The notes under the pieces were generated by a model. That model saw only the letters and a list, made by a program, of their open reading frames with translations, did not search any database and was not told where the DNA came from. From Emmonsiellopsis sp. PD_33 (Eukaryota > Ascomycota > Eurotiomycetes > Onygenales > Ajellomycetaceae), in the NCBI GenBank assembly GCA_032988165.1, contig JANTQF010000207.1:7032-61104 (forward strand): a DNA stretch of 54,073 nt, given 5' to 3'. This document shows, in pieces, positions 9,995 through 22,100 of the stretch; the first letter of the stretch is position 1, and each line of letters begins with the position of its first letter. The translations under genes were made by a program, and so were the position numbers.

Positions 9995-12049
9995 ATGGAT
10001 TTAGAAGGCGGCGACTCGCCGTGGGGTGGTAAGTCAGGCAGCATCTATCTCCACTCCCGTCCAGGTCGAACCGGGGAGCCATATCTAACCCGCGCCCTCG
10101 CAGATGTTCCCTCGCAGTCCAAACCCGCCGAAAGCAATGAAGCTCAATCAACCGGTATGCTCCTGTCCTCCTGGCGCCCTTTCGAACCGGGTAAAATAGG
10201 AACCCTATGCTAAGCACCGTGCCCGCGCAACAGCAAAGGACTCCCAGCCCGCATCCCAGGCCACATTAACCACCCCCCGCTCACCACCCGGCAGAGGTCC
10301 GCGAACCCCTCGGAAAATTAACGCACAGGCCACGAGATTGGAAGCTGTCGATGACTCTCTCGATCCGCTGGGCCCACTCGGTGACAAGTCCTTCCCGTCC
10401 ATCCCCTCATATCCGGATCAAGGCCCTACGCCACCGCGCAAGGAACCCTTCGCCGGCCGAAATGTTCGCCCTACCTCGTCCACATCCCAGTCCTCCGCGG
10501 GCGGGATGATGGACTCTGTAGACCTGGAAGATGACGGCCATGCGCGTGCACGAATGAAGGTGCCCCCGCCCGTTCAACCTCCCCCGCCCGATGCTCCGAA
10601 GCGGCAGACACAGCCAAGTATGACTGTTGAGCAGGCGGCAAAGCCTACGTTTGAGATTACTGTTGGCGATCCTCATAAAGTTGGAGATATAACTAGCAGT
10701 CATATTGTATATCAAGTTAGAACTAAGGTGTGTAGCTTATAACATCTCAACCCCTTTTATAATCCGGCTTCGCTAACCGCATTATATAGACTACGTCCAA
10801 AGCATACCGGCAGCCTGAATTCAGCGTCAGTCGGCGGTACAGAGATTTCTTATGGCTGTACAATTCTCTTCATAGCAACAATCCCGGAGTTGTCGTCCCT
10901 CCCCCCCCGGAGAAACAAGCCGTCGGACGGTTTGACACAAACTTTGTCGAGTCGCGGAGAGCGGCATTGGAGCGCATGCTTAACAAAACCGCCGCTCACC
11001 CCATATTACAACATGATGGAGACCTTAAAATATTCCTAGAAAGTGACACTTTCAACCTTGATGTGAAAAACAAGGAGAATCGGGAACCAGATCTAGGCCA
11101 GAGTAAGGGCATGTTCAGTTCCTTGGGAATATCCGTTGGCGGCGGCGGGAAATTTATCGAACATGACGATGTAGGTAACCCTGATACGTCGTGCGTTGTT
11201 TGGTTACTAACCCTGCTATAGTGGTTCCATGATCGCAAAATTTACCTGGATGCTCTTGAGACCCAATTGAAAGGCCTTATGAAGGCAATTGATACTGTAG
11301 TACAGCAACGAAAGGGCCTTGCGGAGGCCGCCAATGACTTCTCGGCATCGCTTCATTCCCTCGCAACCGTGGAGCTTTCGCCAACGCTATCCGGGCCCCT
11401 AGAAGGGCTTTCGGACGTTCAGTTACGAATAAAGGAGCTCTACGAGCGCCAAGCACAGCAGGACGTCCTAACACTGGGCATTACGATTGATGAATATATT
11501 CGACTAATCGGGAGCGTTAAGATGGCTTTCACCCAGCGCCAAAAATCATTTCACACTTGGCACGCAGCCGAGTCTGAACTTCAGAAGCGGAAAAATGCAC
11601 AGGACAAGCTTCTTCGCCAAGGCAAGTCTCAACAAGATAGACTGAACCAGGCCGGTGCGGATGTGGCGGATGCAGAGAGAAAGGTTCATCAGACTAGACT
11701 TTTGTTTGAAGATATGGGTAGAATAATGCGGAATGAGCTGGAGAAATTCGAGAAGGAGAAGGTGGAAGACTTCAAGTCTGGCGTCGAAACGTTTTTGGAG
11801 AGCGCTGTTGAGGCCCAGAAGGAGGTTAGAACTGATCCTATCCGTGTTGATCCCTGTCTGATGCTAACTGAATCCATACAGTTGATTGAACTCTGGGAAA
11901 CCTTCCTTCTACAACTCGACGCCGATGAAGATGCAAACCCCTACTACCAATCAACTGCGCCAACAACGTCGGACCCTGCGCCGGCTTCTTCCACTACTGA
12001 ACAGTCAACCCAGGCTACAGAGCCTACTGCCACGGAACAAGAATCATGA
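9995..12049 (+). CDS. Vps5, retromer sorting nexin (PX + BAR)
   Basis: Sorting nexin of the retromer coat that bends endosomal membranes and returns cargo such as Vps10 to the Golgi. Six exons: 9995-10028, 10104-10154, 10234-10727, 10790-11170, 11222-11824 and 11882-12049; all phases fit, 576 aa. The N-terminus is Pro/Ser-rich and disordered. A PX domain (about 165-285) has FEITVGDPHKVGD, then SVSRRYRDFLWLY with the phosphoinositide-binding RRYRDF motif, and VPPPPEKQ. A Vps5-type BAR domain (about 325-560) follows, starting WFHDRKIYLDALETQLKGL and ending in LIELWETFLLQL. The last intron (57 nt, 11825-11881) is a multiple of three without stops, so it could be misread as coding; its GTTAGA donor, CTAAC branch site and CAG acceptor support splicing. 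Confidence 0.93.
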
Positions 12050-12702
12050 TCACTGTTTTAGCTGTTTTATGCTGTTGTCTGTTTGTTATATTTGTATAGC
12101 GGAAGGAAATTTGATGACTGTGCGGCCTGCCTGTTATTTTTATTGTCAATACTGCGAAATAATCAATCCTCATGATGTTCGTCTCATATATTTATTGCTG
12201 GGGTTGTATCTTTGGCGGATGTTACTCGCACCAATAATAAAACAGACAAGTGGGATGGGCGTTCCTGTTGTGGCAAGGACCTGATCTTGTTTTAAATGAT
12301 AATTCTAGATCCATTGCCAAAACCAGGTCCTTGAGTGATGTATATTGTTGTCTCTCTATAGCGGCCTAATTGATCACACTATTCGGGATAATAGGTAACA
12401 GAGAGGGCCAGAAGTATAAATAATGCACGCAAACAGCAATGTATTTTACATGAATATAAAACCTCTATCAAACATACTCCATGTATTCATACAATCCCAT
12501 ATATCTCCCAGATATTAAACGAAAAATAAAACAGAACAAAACGAACATTTAAAAAAGAAGGAAAAGGAGTCAACAAAAAACCCGCATCAATCAACCAATC
12601 CATCCTCCCTCCCTCCATCCCTCCACAACCTCAAATCAAATCAAACCCAACGCAACCCCTCCAACCCATCCATCCGCTTCACTTCACTCCACTTCACTCC
12701 CC
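12050..12702. other. Convergent intergenic region between vps5 and the bL31m gene
   Basis: 3' UTR-like AT-rich sequence, then C/T-rich low-complexity sequence with repeated CATCC/CCTCC (12595-12700) next to the bL31m stop codon. No gene. Confidence 0.4.
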
Positions 12703-13338
12703 TCATTTCTTATTCCGCTTATGCACAACCGGCCCATCCTTCATCGCCTTCTGATCCGCCGTCTCAAACGAGCTAATCAAATCCAGCAAATTATCATCCT
12801 CCTCCTCCTCAAACTGCGCCATCATCGCCTCCTCTTCCTCACTAACTTTCTTCAACTCGGCCTCCTCCTTCTTCTTCGCCGCCGCCTCAGCACCACCATC
12901 CTTCCCCCCTACTCCCCCCTCCATCGCCGCATCCACAGCAGCAGCAACCGCCTCATCCTCCGCAGCTGCAGCAGCCCCCGCGGCATCCCACCCGCGACCA
13001 AACTTGCTCCTAAACGCCGCGAGCCGGCCGGCTTCGTCCTCCTCGACGTTCCGCAGCTTCTCGCTGGACGGGTTCCAGAGCGGGGCGTTGCGCGTGTCGC
13101 GCGTGGAGCGGTAGATGGGCACCGGCGAGGTGGTGCGGTGGGTGAATGTGCTGCCGTCGGAGAGGGTGATGAGCTGGGTGAATGTGTAGGGGCGCTTGGG
13201 GCGGCGGAGGAGGGTCGCGTGGCGGCATTGGGTGCAGATGAATGTCGTGGCTGCGGGGGTTGAGAGGGAGTGGGTGCGCGTGAGGGTTTGAGAGGCCTGT
13301 GTCCGGAGGGAGGTGGAGAGGGAGAGGTTGAGGGACAT
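12703..13338 (-). CDS. Mitochondrial large-subunit ribosomal protein bL31m (yeast MRPL36 type)
   Basis: Structural protein of the mitochondrial 54S subunit. Single exon, 211 aa. A Ser/Thr/Arg-rich presequence (MSLNLSLSTSLRTQ) is followed by FICTQCRHATLLRRPKRPYTF, then the L31 core QLITLSDGSTF and PVPIYRSTRDTRNAPLWNP, which are the conserved parts of the fungal family. The C-terminal half is a long acidic/alanine extension (EDEAVAAAVDAA, EEEEAMMAQFEEEEDD) encoded by low-complexity GCC/GAG sequence. It is divergently transcribed from the flavin-reductase-like gene over about 360 bp. Confidence 0.85.
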   Translation of the reverse strand: MSLNLSLSTSLRTQASQTLTRTHSLSTPAATTFICTQCRHATLLRRPKRPYTFTQLITLSDGSTFTHRTTSPVPIYRSTRDTRNAPLWNPSSEKLRNVEEDEAGRLAAFRSKFGRGWDAAGAAAAAEDEAVAAAVDAAMEGGVGGKDGGAEAAAKKKEEAELKKVSEEEEAMMAQFEEEEDDNLLDLISSFETADQKAMKDGPVVHKRNKK

Positions 13339-13697
13339 CGTGGCGGTGATTGTGTGTGTTTGGTGTGTTGTTTGTGGATAGGCGGGTTATGAGGGTCCGG
13401 TCCGGCTCATGGGGGTTCAATTGAGCGGTTTGCGAGGGAGGAGGCGGTGGTTAATGGGCGACTGGCGGGCTGGGATAATTTCTGCTGGTGGATGAGGTTG
13501 AACATTTTTTGGAGATTAGCTTACGTAAGCGGTATTTTTCCGGATTTCGGACACTCCGTATGGACATTGAATATCTCAACAACGACCACGATGATTCCCC
13601 TGGCCTCAACCCCGGCGCTGATGCTTCTCGCATTTATGTTCCTGGAAAATGAGTGTCCGTAATAACGGCTGCGTTGCGACCTTGACTATCCGTGAAG
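13339..13697. promoter_or_regulatory. Shared divergent promoter, bL31m / flavin-reductase-like gene
   Basis: The only sequence between two divergent start codons, both for probable mitochondrial proteins. Co-regulation is an inference; I see no specific operator. Confidence 0.4.
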
Positions 13698-14771
13698 ATG
13701 CTATCCGGCTGTTCCTCGAGTCTGTTACGGCGTCGAGGAACCCGCTGCGTCCTCCGCCATAGCACAAAGCTGCTACATGTTGAACCGGCCTCGTATCGAT
13801 TTCCACGGCCATACAGTCTGCTACGGACGATTCTATCGAAACATGCCCTCAGCATAACCGACTCAATCCGCCCCGTCGTCCCCGTCCCGTCCCGCGCGGA
13901 GATATCGTCATTGCTCGCACAATCGCCGCAGGGCACCCTCCCCACCGCCGCAGCAAACACAATACCCACAACCCAACAGCGAACAGAATATGCTTCCCCA
14001 AGCACCGCTGAAAATGCAGTCGTCATCGACGAGGACGAGTCCCCAGCCCCATCCACCACAACCACAACCACGACCACATCCACATCATCACACCCCACCG
14101 AAATCTCCAACAACGTCCGCCTCCTCATGCGCCACGTCCCGCACCCCGTCGCAATAATCACCTCCACTGACCCGCGCGCACCCTCTCCAACAACAGCCTT
14201 CCGCGGCATGACCGTCTCCTCCTTCAACTCCGTCGCGCTATACCCGGAGGCCGTGGTGTCGTTTAATGTCAAACTGCCCTCGGAGACGTTCAATGCCATC
14301 CGGACGTCGTCGAGGTTTCTAGTACATTTGTTAGCACCTGCGGAGCGCACCGCGAGGCTGGCGAGGGATTTTGCGGGAGGGAATGAGAGCGTTATGGGAA
14401 AGGGGGGCTTCAGGTTCCTATCGAGTAGGGGGGAGGATGGGTTGCCAGTGATTCCGGAAGGGGAACCTCCGCGTCTCAGTTTGGCTGATGCGGAAGCGGA
14501 AACGGAAGCGGGGTCGGGATTGGATGGGGATGCTATCAACACCCCTGATTTCCCATTCATCTTCGAATGCCAGTACCTCCCCCAGAGCGTGAAGGTAGGG
14601 AACTATGCCGTTGTGCTGGGACGGGTGGTTAATATCATCCGCGCCAAGACGGCGGATGATCTTTCTGATACTGCCGCGCATAATCCGGAGCAGCTGTGTC
14701 TGACATATGTTGATAGGAGGTTTTGGAAGATGGGGGAGAACATTCTGCTCAGCGGTGATGTGAGGAAGTGA
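13698..14771 (+). CDS. Flavin-reductase-like (FMN-binding split barrel) protein, probably mitochondrial
   Basis: Single exon; the first ATG is at 13698 (MLSGCSSSLLRRR), giving 357 aa. The N-terminal ~50 residues are Arg/Ser/Leu-rich without acidic residues, like a mitochondrial presequence. A low-complexity Thr/Ser linker (STTTTTTTTSTSS) follows. The flavin reductase-like domain spans about residues 140-350: LLMRHVPHPVAIIT, FRGMTVSSFNSVALYP, VVSFNVKLPSETFNAI, FLVHLLAP, and C-terminally FECQYLPQSVKVGNYAVVLGRV with LCLTYVDRRFWKMG. The GMTVSSFNS...PEAVVSFN pattern is the FMN-contact region of NADH:FMN oxidoreductases. Fungal members of this group are mostly uncharacterised; the natural electron acceptor cannot be told from sequence. 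Confidence 0.85.
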   Translation: MLSGCSSSLLRRRGTRCVLRHSTKLLHVEPASYRFPRPYSLLRTILSKHALSITDSIRPVVPVPSRAEISSLLAQSPQGTLPTAAANTIPTTQQRTEYASPSTAENAVVIDEDESPAPSTTTTTTTTSTSSHPTEISNNVRLLMRHVPHPVAIITSTDPRAPSPTTAFRGMTVSSFNSVALYPEAVVSFNVKLPSETFNAIRTSSRFLVHLLAPAERTARLARDFAGGNESVMGKGGFRFLSSRGEDGLPVIPEGEPPRLSLADAEAETEAGSGLDGDAINTPDFPFIFECQYLPQSVKVGNYAVVLGRVVNIIRAKTADDLSDTAAHNPEQLCLTYVDRRFWKMGENILLSGDVRK

Positions 14772-16084
14772 GCATTGATTGATTCGTTAATTACATTAGA
14801 TTCGAGCGAGGGGTTCCACAGCCTGCGCCTTTTGTTTTGTCTTTCTTCCTTTTGCTGCTATATGAAGCTCACAGCTTCTGTATTTTAATTAACTATACAT
14901 GTTGGATACATTTCGGTCACGGCGTTGAAACCTGTACAGTACGAGCCCCCCCCCTTTTTTTTTTTTTGGTTTCGATAATACAGTATACGAGATAGTTAGA
15001 TTAGGTCTGCAATGCAGCCAATTTATGTCCTGTCCTGCTCTAGATAACAAACAACACTTCCAACGGGGAGATGGATCTACATACAGTAGTATGTCATACC
15101 ACACCCACACCCACACCCGCATCATCCCTTTTGTCCATCCCATCTGCACAGTTCCTAAATGCGCTCACCCTCCCCTCCCCCCCCTTTACGGCGCGTACGT
15201 CACTAGGCCCCGGAAATACAAGGTAGCACAATTACGTGACTGTCAATCTGCATGCCTACAGCTTATCACTCCTGCCTGTGTACGCAGGAGAATGACAAAC
15301 GTACAATACACAGAGTAATGGGAAAAGAATAAGAAAGGCAGGTATATGTAATGCAGGAATAAGAATGATGACGACGACGAAGTTGATGTATATACATATA
15401 TTTCGCTCAAGAAGGTTGCATGGGAGTGCTTGAAGTGCAGTGTAGTTGCGTCTGATGATGATGATGGCTAAACAGTCTTTTATTTGCTCTGAGAAAGATT
15501 CAAAAAGGGCGGGTTGGGTTGGGTTGGTTGATGCGTGAACAAAGTGCTTTTTTTTTGAGCTCTGCGATTCCCCCCCCCTCGTCTAATCCATCCCTTCCAA
15601 CGAACAAACACCCTTTATCTTCCAAATGTATAATGGTCCCCAACCAAGACAAACCCAAAACCTTATCAGCTTCCATGTATAGTTAATACAGAAGGCTTGT
15701 GTAGCTGATATCAGAAAGTAAATCGACAAGACACCTGGATATATAATACAGGCAGGTGGTATGAAGGGATGCAGGGTACGGTTATGGTTTGGTAACTGGG
15801 TAGGCGGGAGGAATAATGATGGGAAGTCGGAAAGTAGGATTGGAAAAGGCATCGAAATATTCCAGATTTTCAAGGGCAGCGTGACGATTCCTTTGCGGTT
15901 CGAAACTTAGACAGATTCTAGTGCAAGTAGGCCAATGTTTGTCTGAACAGGGCAAGGAAGCAGGCAGATTGGATAGGTCAACAACAAAAGCAAAACTTAT
16001 AACAACCGAAATGATGTTACCGAACTAGGCAGACACAAAGAGAGAGAGAGCGAGAGAGCTGAGGTGGTTCATGTTCCACAAGCA
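14772..16084. other. Convergent intergenic region, flavin-reductase-like gene / acrB
   Basis: 3' UTR material of both genes. Homopolymer runs (C9T12 at 14947-14967), a CACACC repeat (15101-15120) and GATGATGAC microsatellites (15365-15470). No coding sequence recognised. Confidence 0.4.
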
Positions 16085-19000
16085 TCAGCTCCAAATAGGT
16101 TTCTCTCTATTTGATTGGGGGCTGCCGCTTCCGCTTCCACTTCCGCTTCCACTTCCACTACCGCTGCCTTGACTACCAGCTCTTTTGAATTGACCGATGC
16201 TATTTCCAGACTTCGGGCTACCGGAGGTGGACCGTCGGTTGGCGTCTGCTGCACCACCAGGGGAATCCGGAGAGTAGGACAGAATAGACTGCTCCGCTTG
16301 AAAGCTCCTACCGGAGAAATTGGAGAATGAACGTTCGCGCTGAGTTGTCAGTTCCGGTCCGAAGAAAGGATCCGTAGTTGCTAAAGGCGAAGAAGGATAC
16401 GGCTGCTGGTCGAGGCTCGTCAACATAGATGGTACTGCAATAGGAGACATCGAGATTGGCCGGCCGGAGAAGTTCCCTTTTTCGTTCGTGATAAACGCCG
16501 AGTACGACGGGCCCGAGAGAGGTCTTGAGGTCGAAGACATGGCCGATATTGTAGAGGTACTGGGTTCAAAAGACGGAGGGTTCGTGCCTGGGAGGTTGCC
16601 TTCCGGCGTGAGAGGACCAGAATTTAGAAGCATTTGCTGCTGTTGATGTTGCTGATAGACTTGCTCGATGGCTGATGCTTGCTGCCAGAGCTGCGTTGTG
16701 CGCATCTGAAGGTCTTGGACTGATCTGGTGATGTTTGTCAGTTCGTTGTGGAAGCCCTCTTCGACGCCAGCACGCTCTCGCTCCTTGGCTAATTGCTCTG
16801 CAGCCCTTCGTTCGCGCTCGTTGAGACCTTGATTGTTAGCACTTGTAATACGCTCATGCTGCTCAGTGAGTCGTGCTTGGCGTGCTTGAAGCCTTTCGCG
16901 CTTCTGCGCGATGGTGGCTAGCTCAGCTTGGACTGAAGATATGCTACGACTGGCGGCGATCTTTGAGGCATCGACTTCGGCCTTTAGCTCCTTCACCCGA
17001 TCTATCTCTTGATCAAACGCAGACTTGCGGGAATTCCACTCTTCCAACTCTTCCTCTGGAATCGTCTCCACCTCGCGTAACTGAGCATCGATAACAGCGG
17101 TAGCTTCTTCCGTTTGTTTGATTGTGCGTTCCAACTGCAATAATCGTTGTCTTTGGCGATTTTCGTCCGAGCCACCGCTAAGGCGGTTATTGAAATTATC
17201 AACCTCCTTTTTCAGTTTAGACACAAGAAGTTTGTGGTCATTTTTTGATCTTTTCAAACGAGAGCGACGCTCGTTCAACTTGGCCTCAGCGTTGGCAATG
17301 GAATTTTTGATAGTGGTAGTAGGGGAAGAGGGGCGAAGAGATTGACGTGGCGAGGGTGAAATATTAGGGATAGAGAGCACTGCAGCAAATGTTAATATCT
17401 ACTCATATCTATGGCATATGCTTGACTGGCTTACCTAAATCCGTGTCGGGAGGCGGCGGCGTTTTCACGCTCATGACACAGATTGTTTCGTCGGTATCCC
17501 ATCGGACGAAGCTGCAGGTATAGGCACAATCGGGAGCAAGGCCAGATATCTCACCTCTCCAAGAAACAAGGGAGGGTTCGCCAGAGTCCTCAGAAACCTT
17601 AACAAGGGTAACAGGGGCCCAGTGAGCGCCGTTGACCCTAACGTAGAAAGGCTTAGTATTGTGAACTCCGGTTTCGTCGTAGGTCGTACTAGATGAGGCA
17701 TCATCCATTCGCACAAAATCACTCGCTGCAAACTTGATTGAGGAATTGTCCACTTGGGTAATCCATATAAATCCGTCATTCAAGGAAATCCCTTCAACAT
17801 CGTCTTCCGTAAGAGGGTGTGTCGTCGTAGACCATGTACCACTTCGCGAATGATCATACTCTCGCATCACGGTAACCTTAGTACTTGCCAAAGCGGCCCA
17901 AAACGGTTGTCTACTTCTGACTTGATTTGCTTGCCTTCGTCTTTTCTTTGCGCTCGAAAGTCGTTCTCGGTTTTCCTTTAATACGGATGGACCTAGTAGA
18001 GAAGAACCATCAGGTGATAAAATAGACGTCGCGCTGGTGGCGGATTCGAAAGCAGAAGAATCGACGTGGGCTTGGGAACCGGCTGAAGCTTCGGTATCAG
18101 TCCTTTTTCCGGGTTTCGATGGGGGTGGAGAGCGGTTTTTGGCCATAGAACGCCTTGCCATAGCAGTTCCCGCCTGGGCGAGGATATGAACAGCGAGGAG
18201 ACTTCTTAACCAGCTGGGGGGAGATGGAGGTTCTTTACGTCGAAATTCGGGAGGAATTAAGTGAGAATAGTGCGCCAGTGTGTCCGTTGATATCAGTTTC
18301 GCCGACAAAAGGTGCCCTATGACAAAATCCTGGACACCTTTGCTGCGGAGGACGTGCACGATCAGGACCATCATGACACAGAACGCATTTACCCCTTCAT
18401 TTTTTCCCGAACTGCCTCCGCCCATCGTAATCGCAACTTGTACCTGAGCAAGGTCGATAGCGAAATTCTGTGCCCAGGTCCACATAAACAGCCCCCAAAC
18501 CAAAAGACAAAACCCATCCATAGCAATCATTGTTCCGAGCGACGGGGTTCCTGCTGGCCCTTGGAAAATGTCAAAGTTTGACGTCAAAACGCTCGTAGAG
18601 ACGCCAGCGGGTGGCATAAACGTCAGGGACGCAAAGAGGAATTGGACGAGGGTGAGGACGATCGGTGGTAGTTGTAGCAAAAAGATGAGGATGGCGATGG
18701 TGTCGTACATCGGGCAGGACTTGAGGATCGTAGACGCAAGGGAGAACGGATTTACAGAGCTCGACGGCGATTTTTTAACGGCTGTCGTCCCTCCAACTGG
18801 CTTGTCTCCATTCGCAGACGTCTGTTCCCCAAACCTGGCGGTGCCTGGCGTGACTCCATTCGGTGCGGGAGGACCATACGAATGGCCATTCGACATGCTG
18901 ACGTCGGCCTTCCCGTAGCCATTTGCCTGAGCCATCTTTGACGCTTCCATTGCTCCATCGACCTTGTTGTCCCCGACTGGTGTCATTGATTGCGGGCCTG

Positions 19001-19175
19001 AGGAATTGCATGAGGCTTGCGAGGAAGAGAGGCCGGGTTGTTGTCCACCATTAAGATTGCCATTCAGGTGGCCATTTGACTTTGGCTTTGCGAGTTTCTT
19101 TGCCGAAACAGCAACGCCGTTCTCATGTCGATTTCCTTGGTGAGTCTTCCTGGCCGTGCCTGCTGGTCGTGGCAT
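16085..19175 (-). CDS. acrB: AcrB-like ubiquitination-network signalling protein (membrane + coiled coil)
   Basis: In Aspergillus nidulans AcrB acts in the CreB/CreD ubiquitin network and affects acriflavine resistance and carbon-source use. Exons: complement of 17435-19175 and 16085-17379 with a 55-nt intron; 1011 aa, close to the known family length. I chose the ATG at 19175 (MPRPAGTARKTHQGN); the frame is open upstream but has only a TTG, and a CACCAG just before it suggests a 5' UTR intron. Regions: Asn/Gly/Ser-rich N-terminus; three hydrophobic segments at about 155-280 (TIAILIFLLQLPPIVLTLVQ, FCLLVWGLFMWTW, FCVMMVLIVHVL); a long Glu/Lys/Arg/Gln coiled coil at about 600-830; a Ser/Pro-rich tail ending in a Gly-Ser repeat. 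The symbol rests on recognition of the overall sequence, not on a search. Confidence 0.85.
16124..16178 (-). repeat. Gly-Ser coding hexamer microsatellite at the acrB 3' end
   Basis: Six-base units of the type GGAAGC/GGAAGT repeated about seven to eight times encode an uninterrupted Gly-Ser stretch close to the C-terminus of AcrB. Such in-frame repeats are prone to length variation. Confidence 0.75.
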
Positions 19176-22100
19176 GGACGAAAGGGATCCAGTGCTCCAG
19201 CTCCCAATCCACTTGGCAGGCGTGGGCCAAGGAACGGACAACTGGTGAGGATAGGATTACAGGAGAGGGAGGGGGGCGGCGGGCGGCAGGGAGGAGATGG
19301 GGAGAGAGCGGCTAGAAGGAGGAAAAGAGCGCAGTCGCAACGTCTGTCGGGGTGCAGGACAAGATACTCGCGAAGACGGCTGCTGGGCGCGGAGGGAAAA
19401 GCGATGCTGGTGGTTGGAGCCAGTTTCAAGAAGAAAGACTTGATGAGGCTTTGGTGGGCAGCGAGTATGGGTGTACGTATGTATGTATGTACCGTACCAC
19501 TGTAATGTATGGTTCCGCCCTGTCGCTGAAAGAAAATTGCGTACCAGTACCGGAAATCTGACATGCAGAAACACCAGAAATACCAGAAATACCAGAAATA
19601 CCGCGGTAACTTTGATCCTTTGGACACGCTATTTATAGATTGGAGCCGCATTTCCCGCCGGCTCCTCCGCTCCCAAATTAATTCTATTCAACGCCCCAGG
19701 GCGGCGGTGATGAGGCCTGTTGCTGGTCCTGCGCGCAGGCGGGCGATGGTAATTACAAACCGCAAGATCGGATAGCCCAGTTTCTCTGACAAATGGCCAT
19801 GGCACGTTTTTAGCCCGGCAGTTGCAGACAAACAAAAAAACCAAATACGGGCACGCCGCACCAAAAAGCCAAGGATCAGAGAATCTCCAGCTGATTGTGG
19901 AGAGAATTGCCAAGCTGAGTTAGAACACGTCTAAATAGTGCTGAGTCATGCGCGAAATATATTGTATGCGGATCTGATAGGCCAGAATTTGGAAATTGTG
20001 AGCAAAACTCCTAATCGTTTCCTGGCCTAGGTTCACAGATCTTCAGCGAAGATCCTTGTCAGTGTCTCCTTGGCTCGCAGCTGAGAGTTTGCTCGCCCGA
20101 TTTTTCACCACCCAGAGCTCGCCGTCCAGGTCCGAGGATCCAACCATACATGCCCCATACGGATGTGGCACATCCTTCACGAGTCAAGCTTGGGCTAAAA
20201 TGCTCCAGGCAGGGATGGCGTTGTTTGATGCAGCTGGAAACGCTAGCCCTGATTGATGGAGCATCGGAGCTTCAGCATTGCGGCCCGCGGAAAGTTATTA
20301 ACGGTTTCTGGTCGGCACAAAATGGCAACAACCAGCGCGGGCAGCAACGGCTTTTTCACGATGCCACGCAACGTTTTGGGGGCCATGCCAACGCTAGACT
20401 ATCCCGCCGGCAACGAAGCAACGAGTGCCACCGGCACCGGTGACTTGAGATTGATGGGTGCAGTAGCCTCAGATCATCGCGCTAAAAATACGAGAGCACT
20501 CACAATTGTTATCGAGAGCCGAGCAACTTCTGAGATCGCGCGGTGCCCGTTGATCTGATCTGATCATTAATAACCCCGCACGAGAATGGGATGTCTGCCT
20601 TCTGGGGAAAGGTTTTTTATCCAGAAGCAAATAACCACGCTGGCAATCAAGCCTTTCGTAAATCCAAATGTGACACGGATGATGGTTTCCTTTCTTGCCG
20701 TAGGAACGAACGAGTCATGAGGGCTTTCGGTGGGCATCCAGCAGGATCAGTCGAATGTCTGCTCCAATTTAAGTCCGCCACAGCAAATCACGCCATTCAT
20801 GATTGCTCAGATAGAATGCTTGCTTCATGATGGGGAGAAGGGGGACTTCGATTCGAACCAACCCAGGGATTCATGCAAGTATTGATCAGCATATTTTAGC
20901 GACAAAGGAAGAGATGCGGGACTTAATCCACCCGCCAGCACCACCCCTCCACGATTGATAACAAACAAAAAAGGAGGGATGAAAGCGGGGTTGTGCAGAG
21001 CAAGCGATCCATACATGTTTGTCAAGGCAATCGACTACTGTGCCTTCGCAATGGCGGGATCCGGCGAGCAGTACTAAAAAGGTCAGAGTTCCATTGTGGA
21101 GAGTTTATCGCTCGTTGTACAGTACTTTGTGGTGGTCTGTTTGCTGCGGGGCGGGGGATCAGCACGGGGCCGAACGAGTGGTATCTACTTGACATAAGTA
21201 GTAGAAGTATGTACAACTTCGTGGCCAATGGCCAAGGAGGGGGGGGGGGGGGGGGTGTTGCTCTTTTTGAAACAACGTCTGGGATCCAGTCCTGCAAAGC
21301 AACTGGCGCCAATGGCGTGGGAAGCCCATCTTCCGCGGCTGCCCCTCACCCTGCCAGAGGCCATCAGCTAAGCATCATGACTTTGCGAGGGCCCAAGGGG
21401 CTTTGCACCCTATTGGGTTGCAAATCCAGGATGTCGAGCTTTTATTCCAATGATAAGGCATTGGAAATTAGCAACGGAGTACTGGGTGGAATAATCATGC
21501 CAATATTGCGATAGCTCACGAATGCCCGAGTACTCCGTAGGGCAGTCTGCAATAGAGCGAAGCCGGCCCCGCTTAATAAGATCCTTGCTGGTAACCCTGG
21601 CAAGGCAATACTCGGCCGAGGTGAGCAAGCTAGAATCCAACACGGTAGTCTCGGTTGTTTATCATCACCACGCAGCAAAGATATTGCCCAGACTTGTTGG
21701 TCATATGATAGTTCCCTCGTCACTGCGACAATGGCCCCTCTCAGTCTCCGACATATCTTCTACTTCTCAAATCCAGTCACTATTCTGGTTCCTCAGGATC
21801 AAGCACATTCCCGACTGATTCCGGATAATTCAGACCGTAATTTGGGGTATGCGCGTTACTCAAGCCGTCGCAGCCTTGAATGGCACATATCATATTAGCC
21901 CTGGCCGAATTTCTCCACGTTGATCCGGAAACCATGGTCCTCGGATCTAGGTTTGGACAGTCGGAAGAATATACACATGGACGGATGGGCTAGCCTTATT
22001 GCTAGTGAAAGTATGGTTGCGAGGAAAAGTGAGACGATGAAATCTTCTATCATCGTTACTGTCGTGAAGTGGCCCGAATACGTGATATGACGAATGCGAC

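Noticed and set aside
12721..13263. Plus-strand 180-codon frame opposite bL31m
   Set aside because: Mirror of the low-complexity acidic tail of bL31m; composition only.
13634..14560. Minus-strand 308-codon frame opposite the flavin-reductase-like gene
   Set aside because: Antisense shadow; the plus strand has conserved domain motifs and the minus strand has none.
20835..20870. Possible tRNA B-box (GGTTCGAATC on the minus strand)
   Set aside because: No A-box and no acceptor-stem pairing at the right distance.
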